Below, one piece after another: positions 1 to 13,000 of a stretch of 64,000 bases of DNA. A model generated the notes under the pieces. That model had not been told where the DNA came from and searched no databases. It saw only the letters and a program-made list of their open reading frames with translations. Positions within the stretch are counted from its first letter, which is position 1, and each line of letters begins with the position of its first letter. Source of the stretch: Branchiostoma lanceolatum (lineage: Eukaryota > Chordata > Leptocardii > Amphioxiformes > Branchiostomatidae); contig NC_089724.1 of assembly GCF_035083965.1 (NCBI RefSeq), positions 19,052,974 through 19,116,973 of the forward strand, in the 5' to 3' direction. The position numbers and the translations under genes were made by a program.

Positions 1-554
1 TATATCATTTTAACCCACTTGTGAATGATATTGCCATACACATCATGAATGTCTACTTTAGCACACATGTACTGTGATGACAATGCAGTACATTGAATGA
101 CATTGTAACATTTAAGTGACTTAAAGTAATGAATGTTATTGGAATTAGAACTTTAGTATTCACATTTTTGTTATACTGTACATGTATATGAAAGCAAGAG
201 ATAGGTTCCTCCCACTGGTGTATTTTAGACTGTAGACAAACAGGAGAAAGTGTTATAACTGTGTCAGATAACTGCATATTTGTACGGTGTGCCCTCAATC
301 ACATCCACAGCCGTTCATTACATTTTACACACAACAAATACAGTTTCAGTGAGTTCCAAGTCTAGTAGCTCTACTTCTACACGAGCCATAAATGAGTGGT
401 TGTGTACCTGTCAAAATTTTCATATCACATATTATTTACACTTCATTTATCGACAGACAGGTATGTATGCTGTTGGGCTTGAGCTACAAATCTGACAAAA
501 ATACCAAGAGCAAACGAGTCACAGGTTGTGAAAAGGCCAACATTGTGGCGTATT
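1..554. other. left-edge noncoding stretch
   Basis: AT-rich sequence with only short open frames and no recognisable domain. It may be intron or 3' region of the possible minus-strand gene at 607-1067, but I see no convincing exon here. Confidence 0.4.
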
Positions 555-606
555 TCAATCTGACCAGAAGATATATTTGCTTGTGCAATAGTTGACCCCG
601 CTCGAC

Positions 607-1067
607 CTCATCCGGCACAGACGTGGGACATAACATCTGGACCCAACTTCAGAATCAAATGTCAAAACATCCCGAAAATTCGTCACTTCAGCAAAAACAC
701 CCCAGGCTGCAAATACAAAACACCTGCAGGATTTACTAAGTAATACCAACAAGTGAAACATCCATTCACATCGTTATGACAGTCGGCTCCCATATGAAGA
801 AAATAAATGAGCGGAATTGGTCATATGGGGCTGGGGTCAGTCTGTAGGGAGAACAGACTGGTTTCTCAACTGTTGAAGGTTTCTGTCAAAATCACCAACC
901 CAACCTAAAAACCTGGCAAGCGGCGCACTTCTCCTACAGTCACACGTGTGTTGGGCTCGAAACGGGCCTTGCTTACCTTCTACCACGGCGAAAACACGTC
1001 CGACAAGCTCGCAATCTGAGAAAATTTCCGACCGTCCAACAACGTTAGGAGAAATTTTGAATTTCAT
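607..1067 (-). CDS. possible 5' part of an unrecognised gene, two candidate exons
   Basis: Candidate first coding exon at 1067-977: an ATG followed by 30 codons, then a good donor (GTAAGC). Candidate second exon starts at 706 after an acceptor ending in TTTGCAG. Joining the two keeps frame (phase 1) and reads on without a stop past position 600. A weak donor (GTCGAG) lies at 606. The conceptual peptide starts MKFKISPNVVGRSEIF and continues through WGVFAEVTNFRDVLTF. I do not recognise the family. The exon lies head to head with NSMCE4A, about 830 bases away, which would fit a shared promoter. Support is only splice-site quality and an open phase-consistent frame, so it could be chance. Later exons would lie further left or outside the window. 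Confidence 0.28.
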
Positions 1068-1898
1068 GGCCGTTACTTTAGGGTTGCGCAAATTCGTGCT
1101 CTGCGCATTCTACAGCGCAGGTTGAGATCATCCCCTTCGCAATGCATCCTGGGGAGAAATTAGATCTAACGAAGGTGAAAATTTGGGAACGAAAAATATC
1201 AAAGATTTATCGTTAATATGAATATGTGATAAGGAATGATTCTGTTATCATCATATCTGTAGTGTTGAGGGAAATGTTGATAAATATTAGGACACGTCAA
1301 TCAATCGCTGAACGTGTTGCCATAAGGCAATGCATGATTGGTTTAGTTGGTATTGAGAATTTGGCGGGAAATCTAATATTCAATGCAGAATTTCTACTTT
1401 GTACCCAATAGTTTCAATAGACCAACTATCATTTTAGGACATACGTGTGCATTTATCATCTTTTGATTGATTTTGGTTATTTTTTCTGTTTATTTGAAGC
1501 AAGTTGTTGATATTTTTCAGAGTTTTGTCCCCGCCCGCCCGGTTCCCGCCATTGACGGGGATCCAGTCAGATCGCCGCTTGCAGACGACACTGTGGCGTT
1601 GCACCGGGCATGCGCACTTCATTTGAGTTGCGGCGCGAAAACTTTCCTGGGTGGTCAGTCCAGGACACATCGTTTCTGTAGCGTTGCGTTCATAGTCTGT
1701 CAAGTTTGTTAAATTTGGGAGGTTTTAGGTGATAGAGTCAGGATAGATCGGTCATCAGAACGTGACCTTGGAGACAGCCAGACTAACGTTCTCAAGCCAG
1801 ACAAGCATCTTCAAGCTTACGCTTCAAGCTTACGCTTCCGTCTTTTCTGGCCTGCACTTCTGTTATTGTCGACGATCCACACGTTTGCGGACAAAACA

Positions 1899-2060
1899 AT
1901 GCCGGGCACAGGAAGGTCACGGTCAGGTGGGCAGGCTGACAGGGAGCCGCGGGACGACGCGGCGGAGAACGGCGACTCTGCGGCCGGGGAGGGAGAGCCG
2001 GACGGACTGGGGGAGCAGGAGGGGGCCCTGGCGTCCCCGCCCGGCGGGAGCGAGGCGGAC
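1899..2060 (+). promoter_or_regulatory. NSMCE4A: CpG-rich 5' end of NSMCE4A
   Basis: The first coding exon is strongly GC- and CpG-rich compared with the AT-rich surroundings, as expected of an unmethylated promoter-proximal region. No TATA box was recognised upstream. Confidence 0.4.
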
Positions 2061-5000
2061 ATGCCCGACAGGAGGCAGCTCAGGCACAAGTACAGGACGC
2101 TCATCAATGAAACTCAGAGTACGTACTGTATATTGTTCAAAAATTTAAAACACAATAGATGAAACCCCAGTTTACATTGTTATGATAAATAGGTCACTGT
2201 GTCTTTGAACACTAGGGTGTTGTCGGTTCTGTCTGTCATCTTGACAGTGATCAATTAGCATGGTAATGAATAACACATGCCTAACATAGCAAAATATGTT
2301 ACTACATGATTTCAGAGTGGAAGTTTGCCCTATTTTCGAAATATCCAGAAAGATGTGTGACCAATGAGATTAATGACTGAAGACCTTTAGAATAAAATCA
2401 TTTGATTAAACCTCCTTGGTGTAATCAAGGAGGTTTACCTCCTTGGTGTAATGAAGACATACTGCTAGCTGCTATTGCTAAGACCCCGTCCTTACTAAAT
2501 CGCGCAAATCGCTCTAATCGCCGAAATCGCCCTGAGTCGCATTCCTTCACACCAGGGGTCGAATGAGCGCGAGTTGTAAAATCGCGTCCAACAGCTTGAT
2601 CAACGGCGGACACGTTATTCGATTTGTCACCACTCTTACTGTTGTGTTCAATGACCTTCTTGTGTACTTCATCTTGAGGTTTTTCACCTTTAATAGTGCG
2701 GCATTACTTCCATGTTTTTGCGTATTTGGCCAACTCAGGCAGTCGGCACTTCAGCGTACACGCTCTGGTTTCGGTGGGATCCCTTGAGTTTCTTCTGAAT
2801 CCCCACATCCCTGAAGATGGCAATCAGTACATGCGTTTTCGTCATTCCAAACGCCAAAATCGCCGTCCGATTCTGACATGTTTCCGCCGCATTCGGCGTA
2901 ATATTCCAACAAGCTAGGAGGTAGATGAACATCGTATAATGAGCGGAAAGACTGAATTTGCAGATGACCCCTTAACCCATAACCGCGTCAATATACAAAG
3001 TAATGCGCCCAATGCGCATCAAGCCGATTTCGAGCGTTCATACTAAGTCGGAATGCGGGCAAATCGCAAGTGAACCACCTCCGGAGGTAGTTTCGCTGCA
3101 ATGCGCTTTGGGCGATTTCAAATGCAATTTGGAGCGTTCATACTAAGCCACATCAATGCGATTTCGGGAATTTCAGCGATTCGGGCGATTTGCGTGATTT
3201 AGTATGAACGGGGTATAATATTGTTTTCATGTTGTAGCAACAGAGCAGCCTCCAAGTTCAAACATCATTTCTTTTCATCAACATGATTTTTTTAAACATC
3301 AAAATTTTGCAAACCTTCTCATCTACATCCTTACATTTAATATGTTGCTTGTGGCTTGGATCCTTCGAAAACATAATGTTGGCAACACACCACAACTGAT
3401 GGTGGATATACATATTCAATGATCCAATGGCCCATGGTTATCTACCCTGGGAGCCAGACCGTGTGTTCGGTTACCCAACGCCTGCCTCATGCCCGAGCTT
3501 TAGTAACCTTTACCGGCCCCGCTCTCCCGCTGGCCCCGACGATCCACCAGCCCCCACTCTCCACTAGCCGAATTACAAGAACAAGAACAGACCCTTGAAA
3601 CAGACTTACACAGTCTTCGTTCCCAAACTCATGCCCGAAGGCTAATTTCAAGGGAACAAACAGATACAGTAGCGTAAAAAGGTGAAAAAAAGATGGTCAG
3701 TAGTCAGTGAATATAGATCTATCTGATAGTTCTACATACATATGTGCCAAAGGCTGTAAAGCATCCATTCAATTATGTTGATGAAGGTTAGACGTCCAGG
3801 TAATAAAATATAGCACATGACAAGCAACTGAATAAAATTTTGAAACAGACGTTTTAGACAGCTGTATTTCGTCAGTGACAAAAGGGAAGAATTCAACTGG
3901 TCTTTCTACATTTGAGTCAGTTGAACTTCAAATCTATCTAACCAACTTTAAATGCTGCAGTGGTCAAACATTCCTATTCTTTTAGAAAACACTACTCCCA
4001 GCTGTTTCCACAAATCTGTGTAGAATAACTCAGGTTGTTTGATTCTTTCCTGCCACAGAGAACAGACTGGACCTGATTAGACCTGAATCCAAGGGTCTGA
4101 ATGACATGCTAAACAAAGCCAATGGACTCTTCAAAAATGGTGAGTTCGAACAGAAATACGATTTACCTTTATCAATCTAATGGCAACATGCACAAGTTTG
4201 GCACCTAATGGCTAAGGACGTTGAATGTTATGTAACAATAAAGTCATGATTGTTTATGTTAGAATACATACTGTCAAACTTCAGATGTAGTAATGTAAGT
4301 ATGCAAAATTTCAATCAATTTTCTGTGATTGACATCAGTTTAACATTTGCATTCATGTCGTCGTCTGTATTTAAAACTCTTCAATCTGTATGTCAAGTTT
4401 AATGTTGTATTCCTCATTAGTTAAAATGACCAGGGAGGCAGCCTTGGACTCCCAGTTCCTGGTGCTGGCATCAACGTTGGGTAATCAGAAGGCCAGTCAA
4501 CTCCACACAGACTTTGTAACATTCGAGCCTCATGTGTTTGCAGATAAACTGGTTTGTATCCTGTTGCCTCTGCATTTCATATTATGTCAAGAGAGTAGCA
4601 TGCTTTAGGGGTTACTGGTAAAATTACTGGATTGTACGATACTAGTGTATTAAAGTTTACTACAATTCCACTTTGGCAGAATGCTATACTGTAAACATAT
4701 TTAAGTTTGTGTTCATTTGCTAGTGATTTCAATGTAAGGGGAAAATGGAGTGTGCGTGGTGTTTTTTTGAAGTTCAGTTCTTGATAGTCATATACTATAC
4801 CGTACTGATGCCTTTATGGAACATAAACATGAAAGTACAAATGTAACATATCTCAATACATGTACATATAATTCATTGCAGTATTTTTTGTAAACAGCAA
4901 GGTGCCTGATCTTTTTGTGCTCTCCCCTGTTTGATTTTTCAGGTGAGCTTCATGACTGGCAGACGATCAATCCCCGAGGACCAAGATGAAGATGATGATG

Positions 5001-6266
5001 AGGGCAGGAGACGGGCCGTCAGGATACCCGCTGCTGGTTGGGATAAACTGGGAGATGATGCCAGGAGATACTTCAATAGAGCACCGGCATTCCACTTTCT
5101 GTATGTCTTCCTTTAAAGTCTTTTCCTTGGGTTACCGGTATCAATTTGGTAATCCTTGTGTTGCTAGGGAAATGTCTTGTTAGACCAAAATATTGGAATT
5201 CTGTGACTCTTAATGTGATGAGATATGAAGTGTTGAGAATGTTATGAAAAAGCTTATCTAGTTCAAACATTTACTTTTATGAAAGATTCAGAACTGTTCT
5301 TGTTGCCCTCAGGTATGGATCCTTTAACCGCGAGGCCAAGGCTCGTGAATCCAGGAAGCTGAATAGAAAGGATGCAAATAAGTCAATTGGTCCCAAAATC
5401 GTCCCCAAACAGGTGAAGTGCCAGTATAACATTGAGCGTTTTGGAACTGATATCATCATAGACATTTCAGTCTGTGTAAAATCATTGATACACTGATGAT
5501 GACTGGTTATGTTTTTGTTGCACCATGCACATTTAATAGTATTCTTTAGCTCTAAGGGTGTTATTGCCTTTCCACTTCAGTACTTAATCTACCTTTCATG
5601 TAACAGGTGACAAATTCTGATGAGAACACAAGGGAGGTAACCACAGAAGAGGTGGAGTTCATTAATAAGGCCCTGAGGACTCTCACCATAGATGAGGGTG
5701 AGATTATTGTCAGCTTCCTTGTTGTACAAGTATTTTTTTTTACCCATGGAGCAATAGTAGCAATGCTTGTTTGCCATTTCAAAAATCCAGTAGCTTGAGT
5801 AACTTGTGTATTCACCATTGATGTAATTCTTACCATAAAGCACAGCATTGTTGGATACGTGAAAGTAGTAAAAAACTGTCTATCTCCTTTCAGATGGCAA
5901 TGTGGATCCCATTGACTATTTTGAGTTTGTAATGGATCCAGCATCATTTGGGCGAACTGTGGAGAACATTTTCTACCTATCCTTTCTTGTCAAAGTAAGC
6001 AAGCCAACTGGGCTTTTTACCATGTCTACCACGTATGGCAATGTTTTTGTTTGCAAGGCATAGGTTGATGGTTCATATCTTTTAAAGACTACAAACTGCA
6101 TTAAAAACGTGGGGTTCGGGTTAGCCTGTATTTACACAAGCTCTCGGTCGGAGGTTACTGGCGGTTACAGGACTGGCTGGCCAGGCTAGGGTTCGGGTGT
6201 AAAGCTTCAACGTTTGATTTGAAGATCTCTATGTGTCTGATGCTTTTTGCTTGCACACACACAAGC

Positions 6267-6305
<39 letters not shown>

Positions 6306-7800
6306 CGTATGAGTACGGAGAAATGCGTTGTTACACAGTCATAACAAGTTCATTTGAAGTATTTGGTGTAACCCAGAAAGTCTGCTTTTTTTCTTACAGG
6401 ACGGTCATGCCCGAATATATCTAAATGATGATAACCTGCCAGTGATAGGTAGGAAAGTCCATGTTAGATTTTATGGTCAAAGCATATTGCCATTTCCTTT
6501 TGAACTGCACTGGGAGCTTACTTTATGCAACTTTACTGCTCCTGATGAACTAACCTTGCAATGTACATGTTGTATGGATCTAACATGTTGACATTTTGAA
6601 CTATCCCTAACATTCATTAGATATCACATGCTTAAGATATTCTTCAAAGGGATTTTTCTGGATCAGAGTTAAACTGTACTTTGCCAACACCAAAATTGGA
6701 CTTACCCAAATTTTCGACTGATAAGCTCTAGTCTTTGTCAAGGATTGACTTCTACCAACATAGATGAATTTTCAAGTAAATACTGTAAATGCATTTAAGT
6801 TTCCATGGTTTTAATTTTGTGATAGGGAGAAAATTGAGTGTTCGCAGTGATTTTAAGTTTGCATTTGAGACAATGGTTGACAAAGAGGTAGGAGGGCAAA
6901 AAATTTTGCGGTGGTTTTAAGTTCGCGGCAAATGGCTTACTGCAAAAACCTTGAAGATAAAACCACAGTGAACATTTCTGCATTTAAAGTAGATTTCTTA
7001 TTAATGTGAATAACATGACCCTCGTTTCTGTATAAAGTCTGAAGATGTATGTGGTATATTGTGTAGAACCTGCAGAGCCGTATGTGGAAGCAGAGTCACA
7101 CGACAGGGTGGAGCAGAACCAGGTAGTCGTATCCCTCACCGTGAACGACTGGAAGGTGCGTTACCTTGTTAGGCTACTATGTGAAAGTTGCTCGGTGTTT
7201 TTTTAAAACTTTGGGTTACTCGGTTGAAGACGTTAAGAGTTGTAGTGATATATGCTTCTTAAGCCAGGGATAAGCTGAACATGGCTATAATTCAATGCAT
7301 CATAATGTTGCAGCGCATAAAGAAGGAGTTCCAGATCAGTTCCAGAGCTTTCCCGAGAAGAGTGGATGTGGAGAAGCCTGATGGGCCCAGCGGCAGCGGG
7401 GTACAGAATGGCCACACCAGCTCAGATGAGGAGGATGGACCAGTAAGTCTGCTCTGACATCAGACATTTGCAGGCACATGATACAGTCAAACATGTCTTA
7501 CCACAAGTATCTGTACAGATCTGTTGATGGATAGGAATGAATGTAGACTTCTTTAGGGTGCATGTTTGCCTGAATGGTATAGGAAATCTAATGGTAATCT
7601 CCAAATTAGAGATGTTGTTTCATAAATTTTCTCAACATGGAAACTAATCCAACAGGGTATCTTGATATGTTGAAACAAAGAAAGGTGAGTCAAAACCCTT
7701 AAAAATTTGGGGAAGACATGCTACCAGTCCTTAAGTCATTGCCTTTCCTTTTGATGACATATCTTCTTCTTTGCAGACACCAAGGCGGAGGAGACCATGA
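1899..7800 (+). CDS. NSMCE4A: NSMCE4A / Nse4, kleisin subunit of the SMC5/6 complex
   Basis: Eleven coding exons: 1899-2118, 4059-4139, 4421-4551, 4943-5100, 5313-5412, 5607-5697, 5894-5994, 6400-6448, 7067-7155, 7314-7442, 7777-7800. All phases join, giving 390 aa, close to the usual Nse4 length. Nse4 bridges the SMC5 and SMC6 heads and binds Nse1/Nse3 in DNA repair in the nucleus. The first about 55 residues are Gly/Asp/Glu-rich and look disordered. The conserved N-terminal helix ([12 protein letters not shown], to residue 73) and the following NRLDLI segment match the Nse3/SMC6-binding region. The C-terminal winged-helix region runs from about residue 261 ([16 protein letters not shown], then [14 protein letters not shown]) and is the family hallmark. 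A variable acidic stretch follows and the protein ends TPRRRRP. The start is the ATG in a CpG-rich 5' region. Intron 1 (about 1.9 kb) carries a MITE. Confidence 0.95.
2408..2436. repeat. short hairpin with CAAGGAGGTTT arms
   Basis: Arms AAACCTCCTTG (2408-2418) and CAAGGAGGTTT (2426-2436) are perfect reverse complements with a 7-base loop. A further CCTCCTTGGTGTAAT half-unit follows directly. It lies in NSMCE4A intron 1. The same motif recurs at 24323-24357 and, degenerate, at 30381-30407. Confidence 0.7.
2483..3213. mobile_element. MITE-like DNA transposon with long inverted ends
   Basis: The left end starts ACCCCGTCCTTACTAAATCG and the reverse complement of the right end starts ACCCCGTTCATACTAAATCA. 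Similarity continues for more than 50 bases, with repeated AAATCGC motifs. The internal part repeats the end motif (CGTTCATACTAAG at about 3036 and about 3143), so the element looks partly duplicated or nested. No transposase frame was seen, so it is non-autonomous. It sits in NSMCE4A intron 1. The target duplication is not clear, so the superfamily is open. Confidence 0.75.
4687..4790. mobile_element. fragment related to the 6781-6991 MITE
   Basis: The sequence from TACTGTAAACATATTTAAG onward resembles the left half of the element at 6781 (TACTGTAAATGCATTTAAG, then AGGGGAAAATGGAGTGT versus AGGGAGAAAATTGAGTGT). No right end is visible. It lies in NSMCE4A intron 3. Confidence 0.5.
6255..6303. 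repeat. (CA)n microsatellite
   Basis: A run of CA dinucleotides with a few interruptions, in NSMCE4A intron 7. Confidence 0.9.
6781..6991. mobile_element. about 210 bp MITE
   Basis: The left end TACTGTAAATGCATTTAAG and the reverse complement of the right end TACTTTAAATGCAGAAATG are similar, and both are followed by a TGGTTTTA motif. The interior repeats TTTTAAGTTYGCR motifs. Non-coding, in NSMCE4A intron 8. A partial relative lies at 4687. Confidence 0.65.
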
Positions 7801-10035
7801 TGTTCACATTGCATATCAAAAGAAGCAAGGACCTCTGTGCCTTGATAAAGTCGCATTACCTCTTGAGATAACCAAAGTTATTTTTTCCATTGGATTGGCC
7901 TTTTAAATTTAAAAAAAAATGTATGTAGGAAAGTTATATCTATTTGGCTTATGACTAGGGGAACATCTTTACTTCATTACATTCTAGATGACTAAGGAGC
8001 AAGTAGGTTGTCTTTTTTATGTGTAAAAACAAAGCCACTGTTTATAGACTTCCAGTTGGCAACACTATAGGAGCGTCAAACAGACATCTGCTGGGAAAGA
8101 GAGTCAATGATGTGCTGTATGTGTTGGATGAATACTGCATTACTTAGGTGTACCATCTGAATACATACATTATATGTAAGATGTCACTTGTACGACGTAT
8201 ATTTGTATCCCAGAGTGAAATATTTTTGATGTACTGTATTTTACAATGGAAACTTGATTAGTACTAAGGTCAGGGTTACTATCACAGAAGGGAATTGTGG
8301 TAGATGTTGGAAAGTTGAAAAGTCTTGTGGAGATTTTGTGTGCCTAGAATGAATAAGTCATAAAACCATGCATTTGTCACTAAGCAAGTCATTGATTTGA
8401 TGATTCTTGTCTATTAACAACAGTGATGTTGATATTGTGATAAGATTATCTTGTCAGTCTTATCAGCTAGCGGTGCCCTTGTCACCTGTCTTAGTAGTAA
8501 GTTTACTGTTGAGCATACTTCTCACTTAAAACAACTGAACAGCAAAGTATCTTTATGACAGCAAGAAGTTTTAAGTAATCTGGTTTAAAGAAGTGGAGAG
8601 AAGTAAGACAGAAAAGTACATGTATATGCATTATGTGCACATGCAGAAAAGTGCAATATAGGACAAGGATGGGTCTAATCACTACTACAGGTACATGTTG
8701 TAGACCTTCCTGCAATAACTTTCATTTCAGTAATTGCAGTGGCCATAGGGCCCAAGATTATCAAATTAAATATCTTTTTAATGTTGGTTTCGATCCCACT
8801 CTTACTAGGTCTATACTACAGCCATATGTTAATAAGATCTTCAGGAAAACATTCATTTCCTGTATTTGTTAGGAAAAAAGAATGAAACATTCCAAGGTTG
8901 CAGTATAGTATGACAGTCATTGTGACTCAACCCATCAATCTTTTTATTACTAATTCTCTGATAACTTAAATGTTCTTACATAGTTGATTATTTCTTGTTG
9001 AATTGTTACACCTTTTGATAACGTTTGGCCTTCAATTTCTGCAGGAAATTTTGGAGCAGTCAGTTACTTCAGTTACTTAACACTTTCACATTTGTTGTAC
9101 TAACTAATATTATTAATGCTATTAAAATAGTAGATTTCTAGTTCAAAGCATAAAGTTCTACATATGGTAAAGAGTTAATGCAACTGCTTTATAACTAAGT
9201 ATAGTTTCACGATAAGCATCCTGGTAAGTCTCAATCATATTTTCTATTATTTGTATGTTAAGTTGGTAAGTTTCTAACAAACTGTTGCAATAAAGTTTTA
9301 TGCATCATTTGATACTGACATGAAAAGTGTTTCCTTCTATATTCAAACATTATCTGTAATTACCTTTGCCAAGAAGATTATGTTTTTGGTAGCATTTGTA
9401 TGTATGTATTTACCAGAAAAGGAGCTTTGGATGGATTGTCATGAAATTTGGTGTGTGGTCATGTCTTGTGTCCGGTTGGATATCTCGAGTTCTGGACATG
9501 CTATTGTCATGATTTTTGAGTGGTATATAGCTCTTAGGCTCGGGGACAACATTCTCCCACGCATAACTGTCCCACAATGTCAAATCTTAAAATTGCAATG
9601 TTTTATTAATTTCTATCGGGGAAAACTGGAATACATGTATAAAGCTGACGTCAACATAATGCTAATATTAAAATTAAGTTCCAACCAATATGTGTACATG
9701 GGGTTTGGTTCCCTCTATTGGCTGTACTGCTGTACCAAATTACTTCAGTAGAATTGAATTAAACATTACAAAAAGGATTCTGGACTTAAACTTAATCAGC
9801 TTTAAAAACAACTTAGTTACAATACTATTGAGTACTAATGCACCTTGCACACTTGTATAGTTATAAACTTATATCTAGTGGGACCTGGCAAAATTAAATG
9901 TTTTACCTAGCTGCCTTCTATCAATCCCTTATCTCACTCTCTTATATCAATTGGCAGACTCCTTTCAGTTTTCTCCAACAGTGATCAGCTATCATGTAAC
10001 CAGAAGTTCATTAACTAACATGTTCAGTAAACAGA
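7801..10035. other. 3' regions of NSMCE4A and LYAR, tail to tail
   Basis: No coding exon was recognised. Candidate poly(A) signals are AATAAA at 9289-9294 for the plus strand and TTTATT at 9602-9607 (AATAAA on minus) for LYAR. If both are used the two 3' UTRs nearly meet. The 143-codon frame near 9320-9751 is AT-rich, has no domain, and contains repeat-like text. Confidence 0.5.
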
Positions 10036-13000
10036 TCACTGGACCAGTTTGACCCTATCTTTTATAACCTTGAACCTGGGGTTCTTGTTGATCTTCTTGT
10101 GGAAAGTTGCCAACAATTTTTCCTCTGTCCTTGTCTTGCTATCCCCTCCCCGAGCATGGAACTCAGCAAGCACCTGCATTGGAGCGTTACACAGTATGAG
10201 TGAACATGTATGTGTAAACAAAGCAGAAACAATTGTTATTTTCTCTCCCTTTTGGAGGGCTGATGGTGAGTTAGGGTTTAAGTACATTTTGTGCAGGGCT
10301 CGAAATTCATTTTTGGAAATAGGTGCACTGGTGCACCCAACTAAAAAAATTAGGTGCACAGAAAGAATTTTGGTTGCACCACAAAATAAAGTTGAATGCC
10401 AGCAAAACATAATTACAAAGTTTAACGCTCTCAAGAACTTCAATCTGGGATTCTATAGCTAACATCAAAATTTCAAAAAACAAGTTATACATCAAATAAA
10501 GTACAACTATTACAAATTATATTACTTTTTCTGATACATTTTAAAGGCATCCAGAGCATTTTATGAGGCTTGAAACTTGAATAAAAAACTCAAATTTCTA
10601 GTCATTCATACACATAGTAAGTTTCAATAACACTATACCATTACATATCAACATTAAAGGAGCAAAGATACGATGTCGTTGTGTGGTGAGAACTGATAGA
10701 AAATCCAAGCCCAAAATAGACTGATCTTGACTGTCCATCCAAATTAGCGGTTCGACCAATGAGAGAGTGACTGCATGTCCGTCACATATTTGCATTTTTA
10801 TGTATTAATTTTGCATTTCTACGTTTTGACGGAGGTGGGTGGGGCTATGGTATCGGTCTATTTACACTAGGCGCGTGAAACTAAAATATCACCATGTAGC
10901 TTATTTTTGTGCCGCTTTTGAGCACTTTTGATAAGAAATCCGCACGCAAATGTGGTAAACAGTGGCATTAAATATAAATGTCATCAAGATTACAGCAACT
11001 AGAGTATTTCCAGTTTTCAAGCCTCATAAAATGCTCTGGGTGCCTTTAAGAATATTCTGTAAACTAGTGCACAGTAGTACCTTTTTTTCAAAGGCCTATT
11101 GCCTACAAAACTATCTAGGTGCACTGGTGCACCCACAGTCAAAAATTAGGTGCACAGTTCCAATTTTGGGTGCGCACGGGTGCACATGCACCCACTATTT
11201 CGAGCCCTGTTGTGTAAAGTTAAAGTCACCTTATTTCTGTACACAGTATAAAGCACCCACCAACAAGATTTCGATCATCATTAGTTGCTCACTGTTGAAT
11301 GCTTCATATTGTGTACAGAAATAACTTGAAAAACTTTTATTATGTCGATTACAGTAACCTTCATAAGAATACAGTTCAAGTCCCATTTTGGATCAAACAC
11401 CATTCCAGCATGAGTCTGTTCAAATAACATAGCCTTTCACAAAGAGCTGCAAGAAAATGTTATTCATTTTACGGCAATTTCATTCAAGATTTCACACTCA
11501 TATGGTACAAAGAATGTGCTGATACCTTTTTCTTCAGTTTCTTGACAGACAGCTCATGGTCACCTGCCTTCAGAAGTACTGTACTAATCACTGATTCCCA
11601 TGGGAATTTAGCTCGAATGGGCAAAAACAACCTCAAATTACAACAAAATACACAAGTCAGTAATCATGTATTAGTTACATTTTGCTTATATGATCAGGTG
11701 AAAGGTTAACAATTTCTGAAAAAAAATGTTTAAATTACACAGACATGCTATTGGCATATTTCCTACAGCAAGAATTTTATCTTTACACACTCTATATATC
11801 TGTGACTGTTTCCCTGAAACTACCCAGCCTTCTCAGGTGTGAAAAGTTCAACTGTTAGATTGGATGGGCATGCTGTACTAGTGTTGTATCAACCTGCTGA
11901 CCTACTAGTATACCTGGTTTGGCTGTTTGTTCCACAGCCTCCTCTGGTTCATCCAACTTTTTCTTCTTTGGTTGTTCCTCCCTATTCTCTGTATCTAAAT
12001 TGAAAGCATATAGAAATATAAATCTTCACATGCTGAATGTTTTGATACCCCAAAATCATGTGAAAGACTTCATAAAATGTCATTTCAACACTGGAAATAC
12101 ACAGAAAATTTAGCCATGACTATCCCCTACATGGTATCCAAAGATCTGACTGTAACATGCAAACTACCATCTTTTCACAGTTTGACGAACAAAACTCATG
12201 CTCATCTTTCTGGGCAAGTCTGACACCATTTGGACAACAAAAAGGCAGCCACAATTTACAAACAAGCACCCACATGGTAAAGGGAGTTGTAGTAACGGGG
12301 TACATGTGTATAATAGACTTAAATGTTCATATTTGCATAAAACAACTCACTAGTACCCTTTTCCATAACTTCTTCTTTGCTTGAATCTTCTTCAACGTCT
12401 TGTTGCTTTCTCTTCTTCCTTTTGGCTTTTTGAGGACCACTGGCATCATCTTGCGTTGGTTGACACTCTTCATTTTCAGTTGACTTCATTTTTTTCTTAT
12501 CCTCTCTTCTCTCTACTGTGCCATTTTCCAACTGAATTTCTTCAGTCTTCTTACTCTTCTGCTTCTTTAGCTTTGTAAGTGTCTCACCATCAACATTTTC
12601 CTTGGACCTGTCCTTTTTCTCTTTTTTGTTGGCTTTCAGTCTTCTCTCATCTTTCCTCTGTCGTTTACTGATCTTGCCACTTTCCTCTTTGGAATCACTG
12701 TCTAAGAGTTTGTCTTCAGTTGAGTGGTCTTTAATAACATCTTCTTTCTCTTGTTCTTCTGATTCCTGAAAAGGGGAAGTCACATCAAATTGTTTAGTTT
12801 TTCAAGTGGCCTTACTTTGGGTTAACAAACTGTTCACAGTAAACAGTTCAAACAACTTTATCCAACAAATTCATCCAACATTTCAACGTAACAAACATCT
12901 CAGTCGGTGACTGGAACTTTGACAGGTTGGAGTACAGGTAAACACAAATGTTGGTCAATCAGTGATATAACAAACTAATTTAGAACACAAACACACACAC

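Noticed and set aside
3440-3580. Full copy of the 26345 fold-back element
   Set aside because: Only a single end (CTACCCTGGGAGCCAGACCG) is similar; no partner end was located.
9320-9751. 143-codon open frame in the NSMCE4A-LYAR gap
   Set aside because: AT-rich, no domain, and its start (CCAAGAAGATTATG, TATGTATGTATT) looks like interspersed repeat text; it lies within likely 3' UTRs.
11612-11631. Alternative acceptor for LYAR exon 7 at 11632
   Set aside because: It would put the conserved tail out of frame with exon 6; the acceptor at 11612 restores the family sequence.
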